Positions 26,840-35,903 are shown, counted from the stretch's first letter. The stretch is 64,000 nucleotides of DNA from Akkermansia muciniphila (GCA_943331105.2 CALQKH020000012.1:1-64000); one strand, 5' to 3'. Notes: generated from the letters alone by a model not told the origin. Made by a program: numbers and translations.

Positions 26840-27678
26840 ACAACGTCAATAAAGACTCTAAGACGGTCGCGGGATTCGGCGACGAATGGGAGCGTTTCGA
26901 CCAGTCAGATCTCGAGGCCAATGAGCACGAAAAATTATTTGAAAAATATTTCAAAATTTTTCCGTGGGACGTTCTACCTTCGAATGCCGAAGGATTTGAT
27001 ATGGGTTGTGGAAGCGGGCGATGGGCAAAGCTTGTAGCGCCCAAAGTTGGCAAATTGCATTGCATTGACCCAAGCTCTGCAATTCATGTTGCAAAACGAA
27101 ATTTAGAAGGGCAGTCTAATTGCCTGTTTCATCAAGCGGGTGTCGATGACGCCGCTCTTCCTGAAAGTAGTATGGATTTTGGTTATTCCTTGGGGGTGTT
27201 GCACCATGTGCCTGATACTCTCCAAGGGGTTCGTGATTGCGTGAGTATGCTTAAGCCTGGTGCACCTTTTTTACTTTATTTGTATTATGCATTGGACAAT
27301 CGTTCAGTCGTGTACCGCTCCTTATGGAAAACAAGTGATTTTTTGAGGCGTTTTGTCAGCAAATTACCCCACGTGATGAGGTATGCAGCAAGTCAGCTTA
27401 TAGCGGGATTTGTCTACTTGCCGTTAGCGCGTTTTGCAGCCTTGATGGAGAAACTGGGTATGTCGGCCGCTAAAGCTGCTTCTCTTCCTTTGGGGTTCTA
27501 TCGAACCCTAAGTTTCTACACGATGAGAACGGATGCATTGGATCGGTTTGGTACTCGCTTAGAGCAACGTTTTACGCGCAAACAAATCGAATCGATGATG
27601 CAAGCCGCAGGTTTAGAAAATATTCGTTTTTCGGAAGATTCTCCCTATTGGTGTGCTGTGGGTACACGGAGAAAATAA
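26836..27678 (+). CDS. Class I SAM-dependent methyltransferase
   Basis: 280 residues, start in a 4-base overlap with the glycosyltransferase gene. SAM-binding motif I is FDMGCGSGRWAKLVAPKVGKLHCID, followed by a motif II/III region SMDFGYSLGVLHHVPD. It has a GDEWERFDQSD opening common in methyltransferases of polysaccharide clusters. It could methylate a sugar of the repeat unit or cap the chain. The substrate is unknown. Confidence 0.8.
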   Translation: MNNVNKDSKTVAGFGDEWERFDQSDLEANEHEKLFEKYFKIFPWDVLPSNAEGFDMGCGSGRWAKLVAPKVGKLHCIDPSSAIHVAKRNLEGQSNCLFHQAGVDDAALPESSMDFGYSLGVLHHVPDTLQGVRDCVSMLKPGAPFLLYLYYALDNRSVVYRSLWKTSDFLRRFVSKLPHVMRYAASQLIAGFVYLPLARFAALMEKLGMSAAKAASLPLGFYRTLSFYTMRTDALDRFGTRLEQRFTRKQIESMMQAAGLENIRFSEDSPYWCAVGTRRK

Positions 27679-27681
27679 AAT

Positions 27682-29625
27682 ATGTGTGGGTTTGCTGGCT
27701 TTCTAGTTTCAGAAAATTCCATCCAAAATATTGATGCTAATAGCGTGCTGCATCAAATGGCGGATGCTATTATTAAAAGAGGCCCAGACAGTGATGGCTA
27801 TTGGGTAGACGATAGTGCCGGTATAGGGTTGGCGCACCGACGCTTGGCAATTGTCGATTTGAGTCCTGCAGGTGCGCAGCCGATGACTTCAAGAAGTGGG
27901 CGCTATGTTTTGGCCTTCAATGGCGAGGTTTACAACCATTTGGGCTTGCGCGCTGAGATTGAGCGATTCAGAGGTCAGCCCCACGCCTGGGGGGGGCATT
28001 CAGATACCGAAACGCTGTTGGCAGGCTTTGACGCGTGGGGTATCGAAGGCACTTTGCAGCGTGCAATAGGGATGTTTGCCTTTGCCGTGTGGGACAAACA
28101 CACTCGCACCCTTACGCTTGCTCGTGACCGCTTGGGTGAAAAGCCGCTTTATTATGGCTGGCAAGGGCAGGGCGCGCATGCAGCCTTTTTGTTTGGATCT
28201 GACTTGTCTGCATTGCGTCGCCACCCAGCGTTTTTAGCGGACATCAATCGCGATGCCTTGGCCACGTTCATGCGCCACAACTGCATTGGTGGCGTCGATT
28301 CCATTTATTCGGGCATTCATAAGCTAGAGCCGGGGCACATGCTCTCAGTGTCTTTGGCTGCGCCTAAGCCAGTGGTGCGCGCCTGGTGGTCAGGGGCTGC
28401 GGTGGCTCGACAGAACGTGGCCCATCCGTTTGCGGGTACGCCCGATGAGGCGATTGATGCCTTAGAGGCTTTGTTGCGTGATGCGGTGGGCCAGCAAATG
28501 ATGGCTGATGTACCGCTGGGGGCGTTTTTGTCGGGCGGTATTGATTCGTCAACGGTGGTAGCGCTGATGCAGGCGCAGTCCAGCAGACCGGTACGCACTT
28601 TCAGCATTGGTTTTAATGAGGCGGGCTACAACGAGGCTGTGCATGCCAAGGCTGTGGCTCGGCATTTGGGCACAGACCATACCGAGTTGTATGTCACGGC
28701 TCAGCAGGCTTTAGATGTGATTCCCAAGCTGCCCAGCTTGTACAGCGAGCCTTTTGCCGATTCGTCTCAGATTCCCACTTTTCTGGTCAGTCAGTTGGCG
28801 CACCAGCACGTAACGGTGTCCCTCTCAGGCGATGCAGGCGACGAGCTGTTTTGTGGCTACAACCGTTACCAAATGACAGCAGGGCTGTGGAGCAAGTTGT
28901 CGCGCATTCCACGGCCTTTGCGGCAGATGATGGCAAGCTTAATCACCACTGTGCCCCCCTCCGCATGGGACAAGTTGGGGTCGGTTCTGTCCATGTCTCG
29001 TGTGGGTGACAAGTTGCACAAAGGTGCGGCCGTGTTGGGCAGCCGTTCGGTGGCTGATTTGTACCGTGGCATGGTGTCTCATTGGGCGGACCCAGCCAGT
29101 GTGGTGCTGGGGGCCACAGAGCCTGCCAGTGTGTTATCCGGGGCCGCGCCCAATTTACAGGGGTTGAACGATGTCGAGCGGATGATGGCGCTGGACATGC
29201 TGAGTTATTTGCCAGATGACATTTTGGCCAAGGTAGACAGGGCCGCCATGGGCGTGAGCTTGGAAACGCGGGTGCCGTTTTTGGACCATCGGGTGGTGGA
29301 GTTCGCGTGGAGCCTGCCGCTGCACTACAAGCTGCGCAACGGTGTGACCAAGTGGCCGCTGCGTCAGGTTCTATACCGTCATGTACCGCGTGAGTTGATC
29401 GAGCGGCCCAAAATGGGCTTTGGCGTGCCTATTGACCAATGGTTGCGAGGGCCGTTGCGTGATTGGGCTGAAACGTTACTGAGCGAATCTCGCTTGCGGC
29501 AAGAAGGCTTTTTTGACCCAGCTCCGATACGGCGCAAGTGGGCCGAACATTTGTCTGGCCAGCGCAATTGGCAATATCACTTGTGGGATGTATTGATGTT
29601 CCAGGCTTGGCTGGAAGAAAACTAG
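27682..29625 (+). CDS. asnB: Asparagine synthase-like glutamine amidotransferase
   Basis: 647 residues. The N-terminal nucleophile Cys2 (MCGFAGF) and the glutaminase domain RGPDSDGYW, LAHRRLAIVDLS are complete. The synthase domain has the PP-loop SGGIDSSTV and later SLSGDAGDELFCGYNRY. AsnB homologues in polysaccharide clusters often amidate a uronic acid rather than aspartate. Here a UDP-GalNAcA pathway is present in the same operon, so formation of a uronamide is a fair guess. It starts four bases after the methyltransferase stop. Confidence 0.88.
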   Translation: MCGFAGFLVSENSIQNIDANSVLHQMADAIIKRGPDSDGYWVDDSAGIGLAHRRLAIVDLSPAGAQPMTSRSGRYVLAFNGEVYNHLGLRAEIERFRGQPHAWGGHSDTETLLAGFDAWGIEGTLQRAIGMFAFAVWDKHTRTLTLARDRLGEKPLYYGWQGQGAHAAFLFGSDLSALRRHPAFLADINRDALATFMRHNCIGGVDSIYSGIHKLEPGHMLSVSLAAPKPVVRAWWSGAAVARQNVAHPFAGTPDEAIDALEALLRDAVGQQMMADVPLGAFLSGGIDSSTVVALMQAQSSRPVRTFSIGFNEAGYNEAVHAKAVARHLGTDHTELYVTAQQALDVIPKLPSLYSEPFADSSQIPTFLVSQLAHQHVTVSLSGDAGDELFCGYNRYQMTAGLWSKLSRIPRPLRQMMASLITTVPPSAWDKLGSVLSMSRVGDKLHKGAAVLGSRSVADLYRGMVSHWADPASVVLGATEPASVLSGAAPNLQGLNDVERMMALDMLSYLPDDILAKVDRAAMGVSLETRVPFLDHRVVEFAWSLPLHYKLRNGVTKWPLRQVLYRHVPRELIERPKMGFGVPIDQWLRGPLRDWAETLLSESRLRQEGFFDPAPIRRKWAEHLSGQRNWQYHLWDVLMFQAWLEEN

Positions 29626-29630
29626 TCACG

Positions 29631-30752
29631 ATGAAAAAGCTGCTTTTCATTTTGAATGTGGATTGGTTCTTCCTCTCGCACCGTTTGCAGATTGCGCTGG
29701 CGGCTCAGAAGGCGGGCTTTGATGTGCACATTGCCACGGGCATTACCGATAAGTTGGGTGTTTTGCAGGCGCATGGCCTCAAGGTGCATCCCTTGGGTTT
29801 GGTGCGTGGTGGTGTGGGGCTGCTGAACGCAGTGCAAACCGCTTTTGACTTGCGGCACATCATCAATCATGTAAAGCCCGACGTGGTTCATTTGGTCACC
29901 ATCAAACCGGTGTTGCTAGGCGGCTTGGTGGCGCGGTGGATGCGGGTGCCGGCCTTGGTGTCGGCGGTGTCGGGTCTGGGTTATGTTTTCACAGCTCATG
30001 GTTTGAAAGCTCGACTGCGGCAGAGACTGGTGGGGCTTGTTTACGGCTGGGCTTTGGGGCATCGCAATCAGGCGGTTATTTTTCAAAACCCGGATGACCG
30101 CGACACCTTGATGGCCGCGACTGGCTTGCCCCATTCCAAAGTGGAGATGATTCGTGGCTCGGGGGTGGATTTGGCTCAATACGCAGTGGTCCCAGAGGTG
30201 GCTGGTGTGCCGGTGGTGTTGTTTCCGGCCCGTTTGCTCGCTGACAAAGGGGTTTTTGAGTTTATGGCGGCAGCAAGGTTGCTGCGCGCAAAAGGGCTTT
30301 CTGCGCGTTTTGTGTTGGCGGGCTTGGTGGATACGGCCAACCCCACCAGCGTGACTCAGGAGAAGCTGGATGCCTTGCTGGAAGAGGGGGTGGTGGAGCA
30401 TTGGGGTTACCGGTCTGATATGCCTCAGGTCCTGGCTAGTGCCAGTGTTGTTGCTTTGCCATCTTATCGTGAGGGCATGCCCAAGGCCTTGCTGGAGGCG
30501 GCAGCATGTGGGCGAGCTGTTGTTACCACCGATGTACCTGGCTGCCGCGATGCGATTGAACCCGGCGTAACCGGCCTGTTGGTGCCTGTGCGTGATGTAG
30601 CGGGTTTGGCGTACGCGATTGAGCAGCTGCTGACCCACCCCGAGCAGCGCAAGGCGATGGGTTTGGCCGGTAGGCGTTTGGCCGAGCAAGAGTTTGATGT
30701 GCACGCCGTGGTGGACAAGCATTTGGCCATTTACCAGAGGTTGTTGGCATGA
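29631..30752 (+). CDS. Glycosyltransferase family 4
   Basis: 373 residues from ATG 29631; a longer frame runs back into asnB. GT-B features: N-terminal LFILNVDWFFLSHRL, the VHLVTIKPVLLGGLVAR acceptor side, GSGVDLAQY, and the donor site SYREGMPKALLEAAACGRAVVTTDVPGCRD with E-x7-E. The NVDWFFLSHRL opening is typical of the WbpX/PglA-like group that adds the second sugar to a lipid-linked primer. It stands directly before the priming module, which fits that role. Confidence 0.85.
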   Translation: MKKLLFILNVDWFFLSHRLQIALAAQKAGFDVHIATGITDKLGVLQAHGLKVHPLGLVRGGVGLLNAVQTAFDLRHIINHVKPDVVHLVTIKPVLLGGLVARWMRVPALVSAVSGLGYVFTAHGLKARLRQRLVGLVYGWALGHRNQAVIFQNPDDRDTLMAATGLPHSKVEMIRGSGVDLAQYAVVPEVAGVPVVLFPARLLADKGVFEFMAAARLLRAKGLSARFVLAGLVDTANPTSVTQEKLDALLEEGVVEHWGYRSDMPQVLASASVVALPSYREGMPKALLEAAACGRAVVTTDVPGCRDAIEPGVTGLLVPVRDVAGLAYAIEQLLTHPEQRKAMGLAGRRLAEQEFDVHAVVDKHLAIYQRLLA

Positions 30753-31717
30753 CGTTATCTATGGGCAAGGTATTGGTAACAGGCGCCACTGGTTTTGTGG
30801 GTGGGGCTTTGGTCAAGCGGCTTGCTGGTGAATACCCATCTGGTGATGTGCTGGCAGCTGTCCGGCTCAAAGGTGTTGTACTTCCCGAAAGTGTGACGTC
30901 AGTTTTCGTAGGGAATTTGCTGGCCACAACCGACTGGCGCGTAGCTTTGCAGGGTGTGAAAGCCGTGGTGCATTGTGCGGCGCGGGTTCATGTGATGCGA
31001 GAAGAGGGCGGTGACCCATTGATGGTTTACCGGCAGGTGAATGTGGAAGGCACACTTAATCTGGCAAGACAGTCGGCAGCTGCCGGTGTGTCCCGGTTTG
31101 TGTTTGTCAGTTCAATCAAGGTGAATGGCGAGGTCACCCCGCCAGGGCAGCCGTTTTCTGCGGAGGATGAGCCGGCGCCTCTGGATCCGTACGGCGTTTC
31201 AAAGCTGGAGGCCGAACAAGGATTGCGTGAGCTAGAAGCCAAAACCGGCATGGAAGTGGTGATCGTGCGGCCTCCACTCGTGTACGGCCCTGGGGTTAAA
31301 GCCAACTTTGCTTCTATGATGCGTTGGGTGGCGCGGGGCGTGCCCCTGCCTTTGGGGGCCATACAAAACGCCCGCAGTATGGTGACCTTAGACAACCTTG
31401 TGGATTTGCTGGTCACTTGCCTGAAACACCCCGCTGCAGCGGGGCAGACCTTTTTGGTGTCAGACGGGGAAGATGTGTCCACCAGCGAGCTGTTGCGCCG
31501 CACAGCACAGGCTATGGGTAAAAAGGCGTTGCTGTTGCCTGTGCCTGCGTTCGTGCTGGATTTGAGTGCATCCCTGCTGGGTAAGCGCGCGGTGGCGCAG
31601 CGCCTGTGTGGTTCTTTACAGGTGGATATTGAGAAAACCCGCCGGCTGCTGGGCTGGTTCCCGCCCCTGTCACTGGACCAAGGGTTGAAGAAAGCCGTGG
31701 AGGGCATGAAACCGTGA
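30749..31717 (+). CDS. NAD-dependent epimerase/dehydratase (SDR), WbpV-like
   Basis: 322 residues. Extended SDR: VLVTGATGFVGGALVKRL, FVFVSSIKVNG and PYGVSKLEAEQGL with the YxxxK catalytic pair. In many loci an SDR of this type lies beside a priming sugar transferase and WbpM; it reduces the 4-keto intermediate made by WbpM, giving UDP-QuiNAc or UDP-FucNAc. The order here (SDR, sugar transferase, WbpM) supports the same. It overlaps both neighbours by four bases. Confidence 0.8.
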   Translation: MTLSMGKVLVTGATGFVGGALVKRLAGEYPSGDVLAAVRLKGVVLPESVTSVFVGNLLATTDWRVALQGVKAVVHCAARVHVMREEGGDPLMVYRQVNVEGTLNLARQSAAAGVSRFVFVSSIKVNGEVTPPGQPFSAEDEPAPLDPYGVSKLEAEQGLRELEAKTGMEVVIVRPPLVYGPGVKANFASMMRWVARGVPLPLGAIQNARSMVTLDNLVDLLVTCLKHPAAAGQTFLVSDGEDVSTSELLRRTAQAMGKKALLLPVPAFVLDLSASLLGKRAVAQRLCGSLQVDIEKTRRLLGWFPPLSLDQGLKKAVEGMKP

Positions 31718-32274
31718 AACGGCTGTTCGATTTGGTGTTGGGGTTGACGGCTGCAGCCCTGTTGCTGCTGCCTATCGTGGTAGTGGCCGTGCTGGTGCGC
31801 TTGACATCTCCGGGGCCGGCCCTGTATTGGTCTGACCGGGTGGGCCGGTACAACAAGATCTTCAAAATGCCCAAGTTCCGCAGCATGCGGGTGGGCACGC
31901 CTGCCGTTGCCACGCACTTGCTGGCCAACCCCAAGGCACACCTTACGCGCATCGGCTCCTTTCTTCGCAAAAGCAGCCTGGACGAACTGCCCCAACTCTG
32001 GAGCATTCTGGTGGGTGACATGAGCTTCGTCGGCCCCCGGCCCGCCTTGTTCAACCAGCAAGATCTGATTGAGCTGCGCACTCAGAAAAACGTGCACACC
32101 CTGGTGCCAGGCCTCACCGGTTGGGCCCAGGTGAACGGACGCGACGAACTGCCCATTCCCCAGAAAGTGGCCTTGGACGCCGAATACCTGCATCGCCAGG
32201 GCTTTTGGTTCGACATAAAGATTTTATGGCTCACCTTTTTGAAGGTTGTACAGCGAGATGGGGTGTCTCATTGA
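31714..32274 (+). CDS. Priming phosphoglycosyl transferase (PglC/WcaJ catalytic-domain type)
   Basis: 186 residues, GTG start overlapping the previous stop. Bacterial sugar-transferase family: a membrane-inserting helix (about 5-30), then KIFKMPKFRSMRVG, LRKSSLDELPQLWSILVGDMSFVGPRPAL with the catalytic Asp-Glu pair, and GLTGWAQVNGRDELP. The short PglC-like form transfers a sugar-1-phosphate to undecaprenyl phosphate at the inner face of the membrane, starting repeat-unit synthesis. Confidence 0.9.
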   Translation: MKRLFDLVLGLTAAALLLLPIVVVAVLVRLTSPGPALYWSDRVGRYNKIFKMPKFRSMRVGTPAVATHLLANPKAHLTRIGSFLRKSSLDELPQLWSILVGDMSFVGPRPALFNQQDLIELRTQKNVHTLVPGLTGWAQVNGRDELPIPQKVALDAEYLHRQGFWFDIKILWLTFLKVVQRDGVSH

Positions 32275-32876
32275 TGGCCAAGACTCGATTGCTGGTGGTC
32301 GGCGCGGGTGGACATGGACGCTCGGTAGCAGAGGCTGCTGAATTGTCTGGTCAGTTTGAGGTGGTGGGGTTTCTGGACGATGCACTCCCGGCCGGCAATT
32401 CGGTGCTCAATGTGGCTGTGTTGGGGCCTATGGTCAGCATGGGCCATCACAGGGCTGCGGCTGATCAAACTATTGTGGCCATTGGCAACAACGCCATTCG
32501 CGAGAAGCTGATTCAGCAATTGGCCGCAACGGGTTTCGCTTTAGCGACAGTCGTTCACCCTCGGGCCATCGTGTCGTCCAGTGCGGTGTTGAGTGAGGGC
32601 TCTGCTGTAATGGCCGGCGCCATTGTGGGTACTGAAGCCCGCCTGGGCATGGGTTCCATAGTGAACTGCGGCGCCGTGGTAGACCACCACGCCATCGTCG
32701 AAGACTTTGCCCATCTGGGTGTGAACGCCAGCATGGCCGGTGGCACGGTGCTGGGGCGCGGCGCCTGGATGCAGGCCGGAGCAGCGCTGGGTTACGGTGT
32801 GACGGTTCCGGCAGGGGTCACGCTGGCCCCCGGTGAGGCAGTGGATAGCAAGACCAACAAATACCAGAATGACTAA
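32274..32876 (+). CDS. NeuD/PglD-like sugar O/N-acetyltransferase
   Basis: 200 residues from ATG 32274, overlapping the previous stop by one base. The N-terminal LLVVGAGGHGRSVAEAA binds the nucleotide sugar. The C-terminal part is a left-handed beta-helix of hexapeptide units (SSSAVLSEGSAVMAGAIVGTEARLG, NCGAVVDHHAIVEDFAHLGVNASMAGGTVLG). PglD acetylates the 4-amino group of a UDP-sugar. No PglE-type aminotransferase lies here, so O-acetylation of another sugar is also open. Confidence 0.82.
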   Translation: MAKTRLLVVGAGGHGRSVAEAAELSGQFEVVGFLDDALPAGNSVLNVAVLGPMVSMGHHRAAADQTIVAIGNNAIREKLIQQLAATGFALATVVHPRAIVSSSAVLSEGSAVMAGAIVGTEARLGMGSIVNCGAVVDHHAIVEDFAHLGVNASMAGGTVLGRGAWMQAGAALGYGVTVPAGVTLAPGEAVDSKTNKYQND

Positions 32877-32895
32877 TCAATCAAATTCAGATTTC

Positions 32896-32986
32896 GGGAC
32901 TCGGGACTCGGGACTCGGGACTCGGGACTCGGGACTCGGGACTCGGGACTCGGGACTCGGGACTCGGGACTCGGGACTCGGGACTC
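32896..32986. repeat. Thirteen perfect tandem copies of GGGACTC
   Basis: A 91-bp array of the 7-bp unit GGGACTC without any mismatch lies between the acetyltransferase stop (32876) and the likely wbpM start (33004). An upstream ATG at 32869 reads through the array as a GTRDSGL heptapeptide repeat in frame with wbpM. Seven is not a multiple of three, so a change by one unit shifts that frame. Such arrays change length by slipped-strand mispairing. Confidence 0.95.
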
Positions 32987-33003
32987 TTGCGGGATTTCAC
33001 ATC

Positions 33004-35055
33004 ATGGGTGAAATCATGATCCGCACTTTGAGTCGTTTTGCAGCGCCTGCCTTGGCTTTGCCCCGTGCGGTCAAGCGTGGTGTCGTGCTGGCTTTGGATG
33101 CGGGCCTTTGTATTTTGTCAGTTTGGCTGGCTTTTTACCTGCGCAGCGGTAGTTTCGCGCCACTGTCTGGCCCAGCCATTTGGCCAACAGTGGCCTCTGT
33201 TGCGTTGGCTTTGCCGGTTTTCATCACCTCGGGTCTGTACCGTGCCATCTTCCGCTACAGCGGCTTGCCTGCGATGGTGGCGGTAGGGCGTGCCATGCTT
33301 TTGTATGGCCTGGCTTTTGCGGCCATTTTTACCTTTTGGGGTGTGGATGGCGTGCCGCGCACGGTGGGCTTGATTCAACCCATACTGCTGTTGCTCTTGG
33401 TCGGTGCATCACGCGCTGCGGCGCGGGTGTGGTTGGGGGGGCTTTACCACCAGCAGTTGCGCAAGGCTTCTTTGCCGCAGGCACTCATTTATGGGGCGGG
33501 CAGCGCAGGCCGCCAGCTCGCCTCAGCCATGGCCAATAGCCCAGAAATTCGGGTGGTGGGTTTTCTGGACGATGACGACCGGTTGCATGGCCATGTGTTG
33601 AACGGTCTGCCCATTCACAACCCAGCCGATTTGGCCGAGGTGTTGAATGGCACCTCCATCACCGATGTGCTGTTGGCCTTGCCAAGCGTGTCGCGTCAGC
33701 GGCGTAACGAAATCTTGAATGAGCTCAAGCCCCACAAAGTGGCGGTACGCACCCTGCCAGGCTTGAGTGACATTGCCACAGGCAAGGTGAGCCTGAGCGA
33801 TGTGCGAGAGCTGGACATTGACGACCTGCTGGGCCGCGAGCCGGTCAAGCCCAACGGCCTGCTGCTCAACCTGAACACCCACCACAAAACCGTGCTGGTG
33901 ACCGGGGCGGGGGGCAGCATTGGCAGCGAACTGTGCCGTCAGATCCTCAAAACCAACCCCAAGCAACTGTTGTTGGTGGAGATGAGTGAATTTGCGCTCT
34001 ATCAGATTCACCAGGAGCTGCAGGCATCGGTTGCTGGCGAAAGGGTGAACGTGAACGAGCCGGTGGAGGGCGATGCGGCTGATGCGCAAAAAGCTGATGC
34101 TGGGCCAGACATTGAAATCGTGCCTTTGCTGGCCTCGGTGTGCGATGAAGTACGCATGCAGGAGATCATGGACACCTGGAAGCCGAACACGGTGTATCAC
34201 GCTGCTGCCTACAAGCATGTGCCTCTGGTGGAGCACAACCCGGCCGAGGGTGTGAGGAACAACGTGTGGGGCACACGGGTGTGTGCCGAAGCGGCCGCGC
34301 GAAACGGTGTGCGCAACTTTGTGCTGATCAGCACCGACAAGGCGGTGCGGCCGACAAATATCATGGGCGCGACCAAGCGCTTGGCAGAAATGGTGTTGCA
34401 GGCCCTGGCCGAGGTGAATGCGGCAGTAACCGCTCAAGGGGGTAGGGCGCCTACTGCAAAGACCACCTTCTCCATGGTGCGCTTTGGCAATGTGCTGGGC
34501 TCCAGTGGTTCTGTGGTGCCGTTGTTCCGCGAGCAGATCAAGAACGGCGGCCCCATCACGCTCACGCATGCCGACATCACCCGCTACTTCATGACCATTC
34601 CCGAGGCAGCGCAGCTGGTGATTCAGGCCGGTGCCATGGGGCAGGGCGGCGATGTGTTCGTTCTGGACATGGGCCAACCCGTCAAGATCATCGACCTGGC
34701 ACGCCGCATGGTGGAACTGTCTGGCCTGACGGTGCGCGATGAGTTGAACCCCAGTGGCGACATTGAGCTGACCGTGACTGGCTTGCGCCCCGGAGAAAAG
34801 CTCTACGAAGAGCTGCTGATTGGCGACAACCCCAAGCCTACCCAGCACCCACGCATCATGAAGGCGCATGAGCAGTACCTCACTTGGCCTCAATTGGAGG
34901 GCAAGCTCAACGCCCTGAGCATGGCCATGAGCGTGAACGATGTGCCCGTCATCCGCGCCTTGCTCAAAGACCTGGTCAGTGGCTACCAGCCCAGTGGCGA
35001 AGTGGTGGACTGGGTGCACATGGCGCTGGAGCGCGAAGCGCTGGCCAATGAGTAA
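33004..35055 (+). CDS. wbpM: WbpM/CapD-type nucleotide-sugar 4,6-dehydratase
   Basis: 683 residues from ATG 33004; ATG 33016 follows GGTGA and is equally possible, and an in-frame extension through the 7-bp repeat from ATG 32869 would add 45 residues not typical of the family. There are four N-terminal membrane segments (VVLALDAGLCILSVWLAFYLR onward), a first nucleotide-binding domain (IYGAGSAGRQLASAM) and a catalytic SDR domain with VLVTGAGGSIGSELCRQI. The catalytic stretch reads STDKAVRPTNIMGATK, so Met stands at the usual Tyr place, the Ser-Met-Lys triad described for WbpM. It forms UDP-4-keto-6-deoxy-GlcNAc for the priming sugar. Confidence 0.9.
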   Translation: MGEIMIRTLSRFAAPALALPRAVKRGVVLALDAGLCILSVWLAFYLRSGSFAPLSGPAIWPTVASVALALPVFITSGLYRAIFRYSGLPAMVAVGRAMLLYGLAFAAIFTFWGVDGVPRTVGLIQPILLLLLVGASRAAARVWLGGLYHQQLRKASLPQALIYGAGSAGRQLASAMANSPEIRVVGFLDDDDRLHGHVLNGLPIHNPADLAEVLNGTSITDVLLALPSVSRQRRNEILNELKPHKVAVRTLPGLSDIATGKVSLSDVRELDIDDLLGREPVKPNGLLLNLNTHHKTVLVTGAGGSIGSELCRQILKTNPKQLLLVEMSEFALYQIHQELQASVAGERVNVNEPVEGDAADAQKADAGPDIEIVPLLASVCDEVRMQEIMDTWKPNTVYHAAAYKHVPLVEHNPAEGVRNNVWGTRVCAEAAARNGVRNFVLISTDKAVRPTNIMGATKRLAEMVLQALAEVNAAVTAQGGRAPTAKTTFSMVRFGNVLGSSGSVVPLFREQIKNGGPITLTHADITRYFMTIPEAAQLVIQAGAMGQGGDVFVLDMGQPVKIIDLARRMVELSGLTVRDELNPSGDIELTVTGLRPGEKLYEELLIGDNPKPTQHPRIMKAHEQYLTWPQLEGKLNALSMAMSVNDVPVIRALLKDLVSGYQPSGEVVDWVHMALEREALANE

Positions 35056-35075
35056 ATTGGGCTGATGGGCGGACG

Positions 35076-35381
35076 ATGAAAATCTTGTCAGACCTCGTCA
35101 ACATGCTCATGCCCAGGAGCGATCCGTCCGTGCTCTACGTGAGCATTGACGAACTGCCCAACCCGCGCGATTGGGGCACTGTGGACTTTATTGCCGGCAA
35201 CAAGCTGATCTTCAGCGAAGACATTGACTTGGCCGCACCCAACACCGACGCCATCGAGGCCTTGATCGGCCAGTATTGGCAAGAGATCCAATCCAGCGGT
35301 TACCAGCGGATCGAATACAAAAACGTGTCCGACTGGGTGCAGAAAAAGATCGAAGAGAAGCTGGCTTCTGGTCGGCGCTGA
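35076..35381 (+). CDS. Small conserved-looking protein of unknown function
   Basis: 101 residues, ATG start 20 bases after wbpM on the same strand. It is soluble, acidic in the middle and basic at both ends, with no signal or membrane segment. The C-terminal half is helical (DAIEALIGQYWQEIQSSGYQRIEY). I do not recognise a family. As the last gene before a change of strand it could be the end of the polysaccharide operon. Confidence 0.55.
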   Translation: MKILSDLVNMLMPRSDPSVLYVSIDELPNPRDWGTVDFIAGNKLIFSEDIDLAAPNTDAIEALIGQYWQEIQSSGYQRIEYKNVSDWVQKKIEEKLASGRR

Positions 35382-35405
35382 CCCAAATCTGCCTTTTGGT
35401 CTGGC

Positions 35406-35903
35406 TCAGTTGACTTTGCGGATGCTGGCAGGCGGCACGGCCATCTTGACCTGCTTGCTCAGAATGTTGAGCAGCACCATCACCCGGCCTTCGGCATCGG
35501 CCATTTGGTAGATGGCCTCCACCCCCACAAACGGCCCATCTGTCACCACAACCTGTTCACCAGGCTCAAAGTGACGCAGTTGCACCTCGGTCGAATCGGT
35601 TTTGACCTGCAGCTGGGAAATCAGCTCGTCTTCAATCTTGGCGGGCGTTTGCCCAAACGTGACTAAGCGGCTGACGCCAATGGTGGAGCGGATAGGCGCC
35701 CAGCTTTGTGATTCCAGCCCAGTGCCCAGGCGGATGAACAGGTAACGGGGGAAAAGCGGCTCTTGCACCACCTGCAAGGCACCCCGACGCAGCTTTTCTA
35801 CACGGATCAACGGCAGAAAACACGCAAAGCCTTGGCGCTCGAGGTTCTCCAGAGCAACCCGTTCTTGGCGGATCTTGGTGTGGATCAGATACCAGTTGCT
35901 CAT
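35406..35903 (-). CDS. rfaH: RfaH-type transcription antiterminator
   Basis: 165 residues. I chose ATG 35903 with AAGG upstream over the GTG three bases before. The NusG N-terminal domain reads NWYLIHTKIRQERVALENLERQGF, PLFPRYLFIRL and IRSTIGVSRLVTFGQ. The C-terminal KOW segment is EQVVVTDGPFVGVEAIYQM. RfaH binds ops-paused RNA polymerase and keeps it going through long operons with weak translation. An ops match stands 21 kb upstream at the head of the polysaccharide locus. The NusG part of the HTH fusion at 9651 is a close relative. Confidence 0.9.
   Translation of the reverse strand: MSNWYLIHTKIRQERVALENLERQGFACFLPLIRVEKLRRGALQVVQEPLFPRYLFIRLGTGLESQSWAPIRSTIGVSRLVTFGQTPAKIEDELISQLQVKTDSTEVQLRHFEPGEQVVVTDGPFVGVEAIYQMADAEGRVMVLLNILSKQVKMAVPPASIRKVN

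Noticed and set aside
32896..32986. CRISPR-like array
   Set aside because: Units are 7 bp with no spacers, so this is a simple tandem repeat.
33523..35019. 498-codon open frame on the minus strand opposite wbpM
   Set aside because: It is a shadow of a GC-rich gene with a clear family match on the plus strand; its residues (His, Gly, Gln-rich) show no domain. The same holds for 4336-5763 and 19334-20791 on the minus strand.
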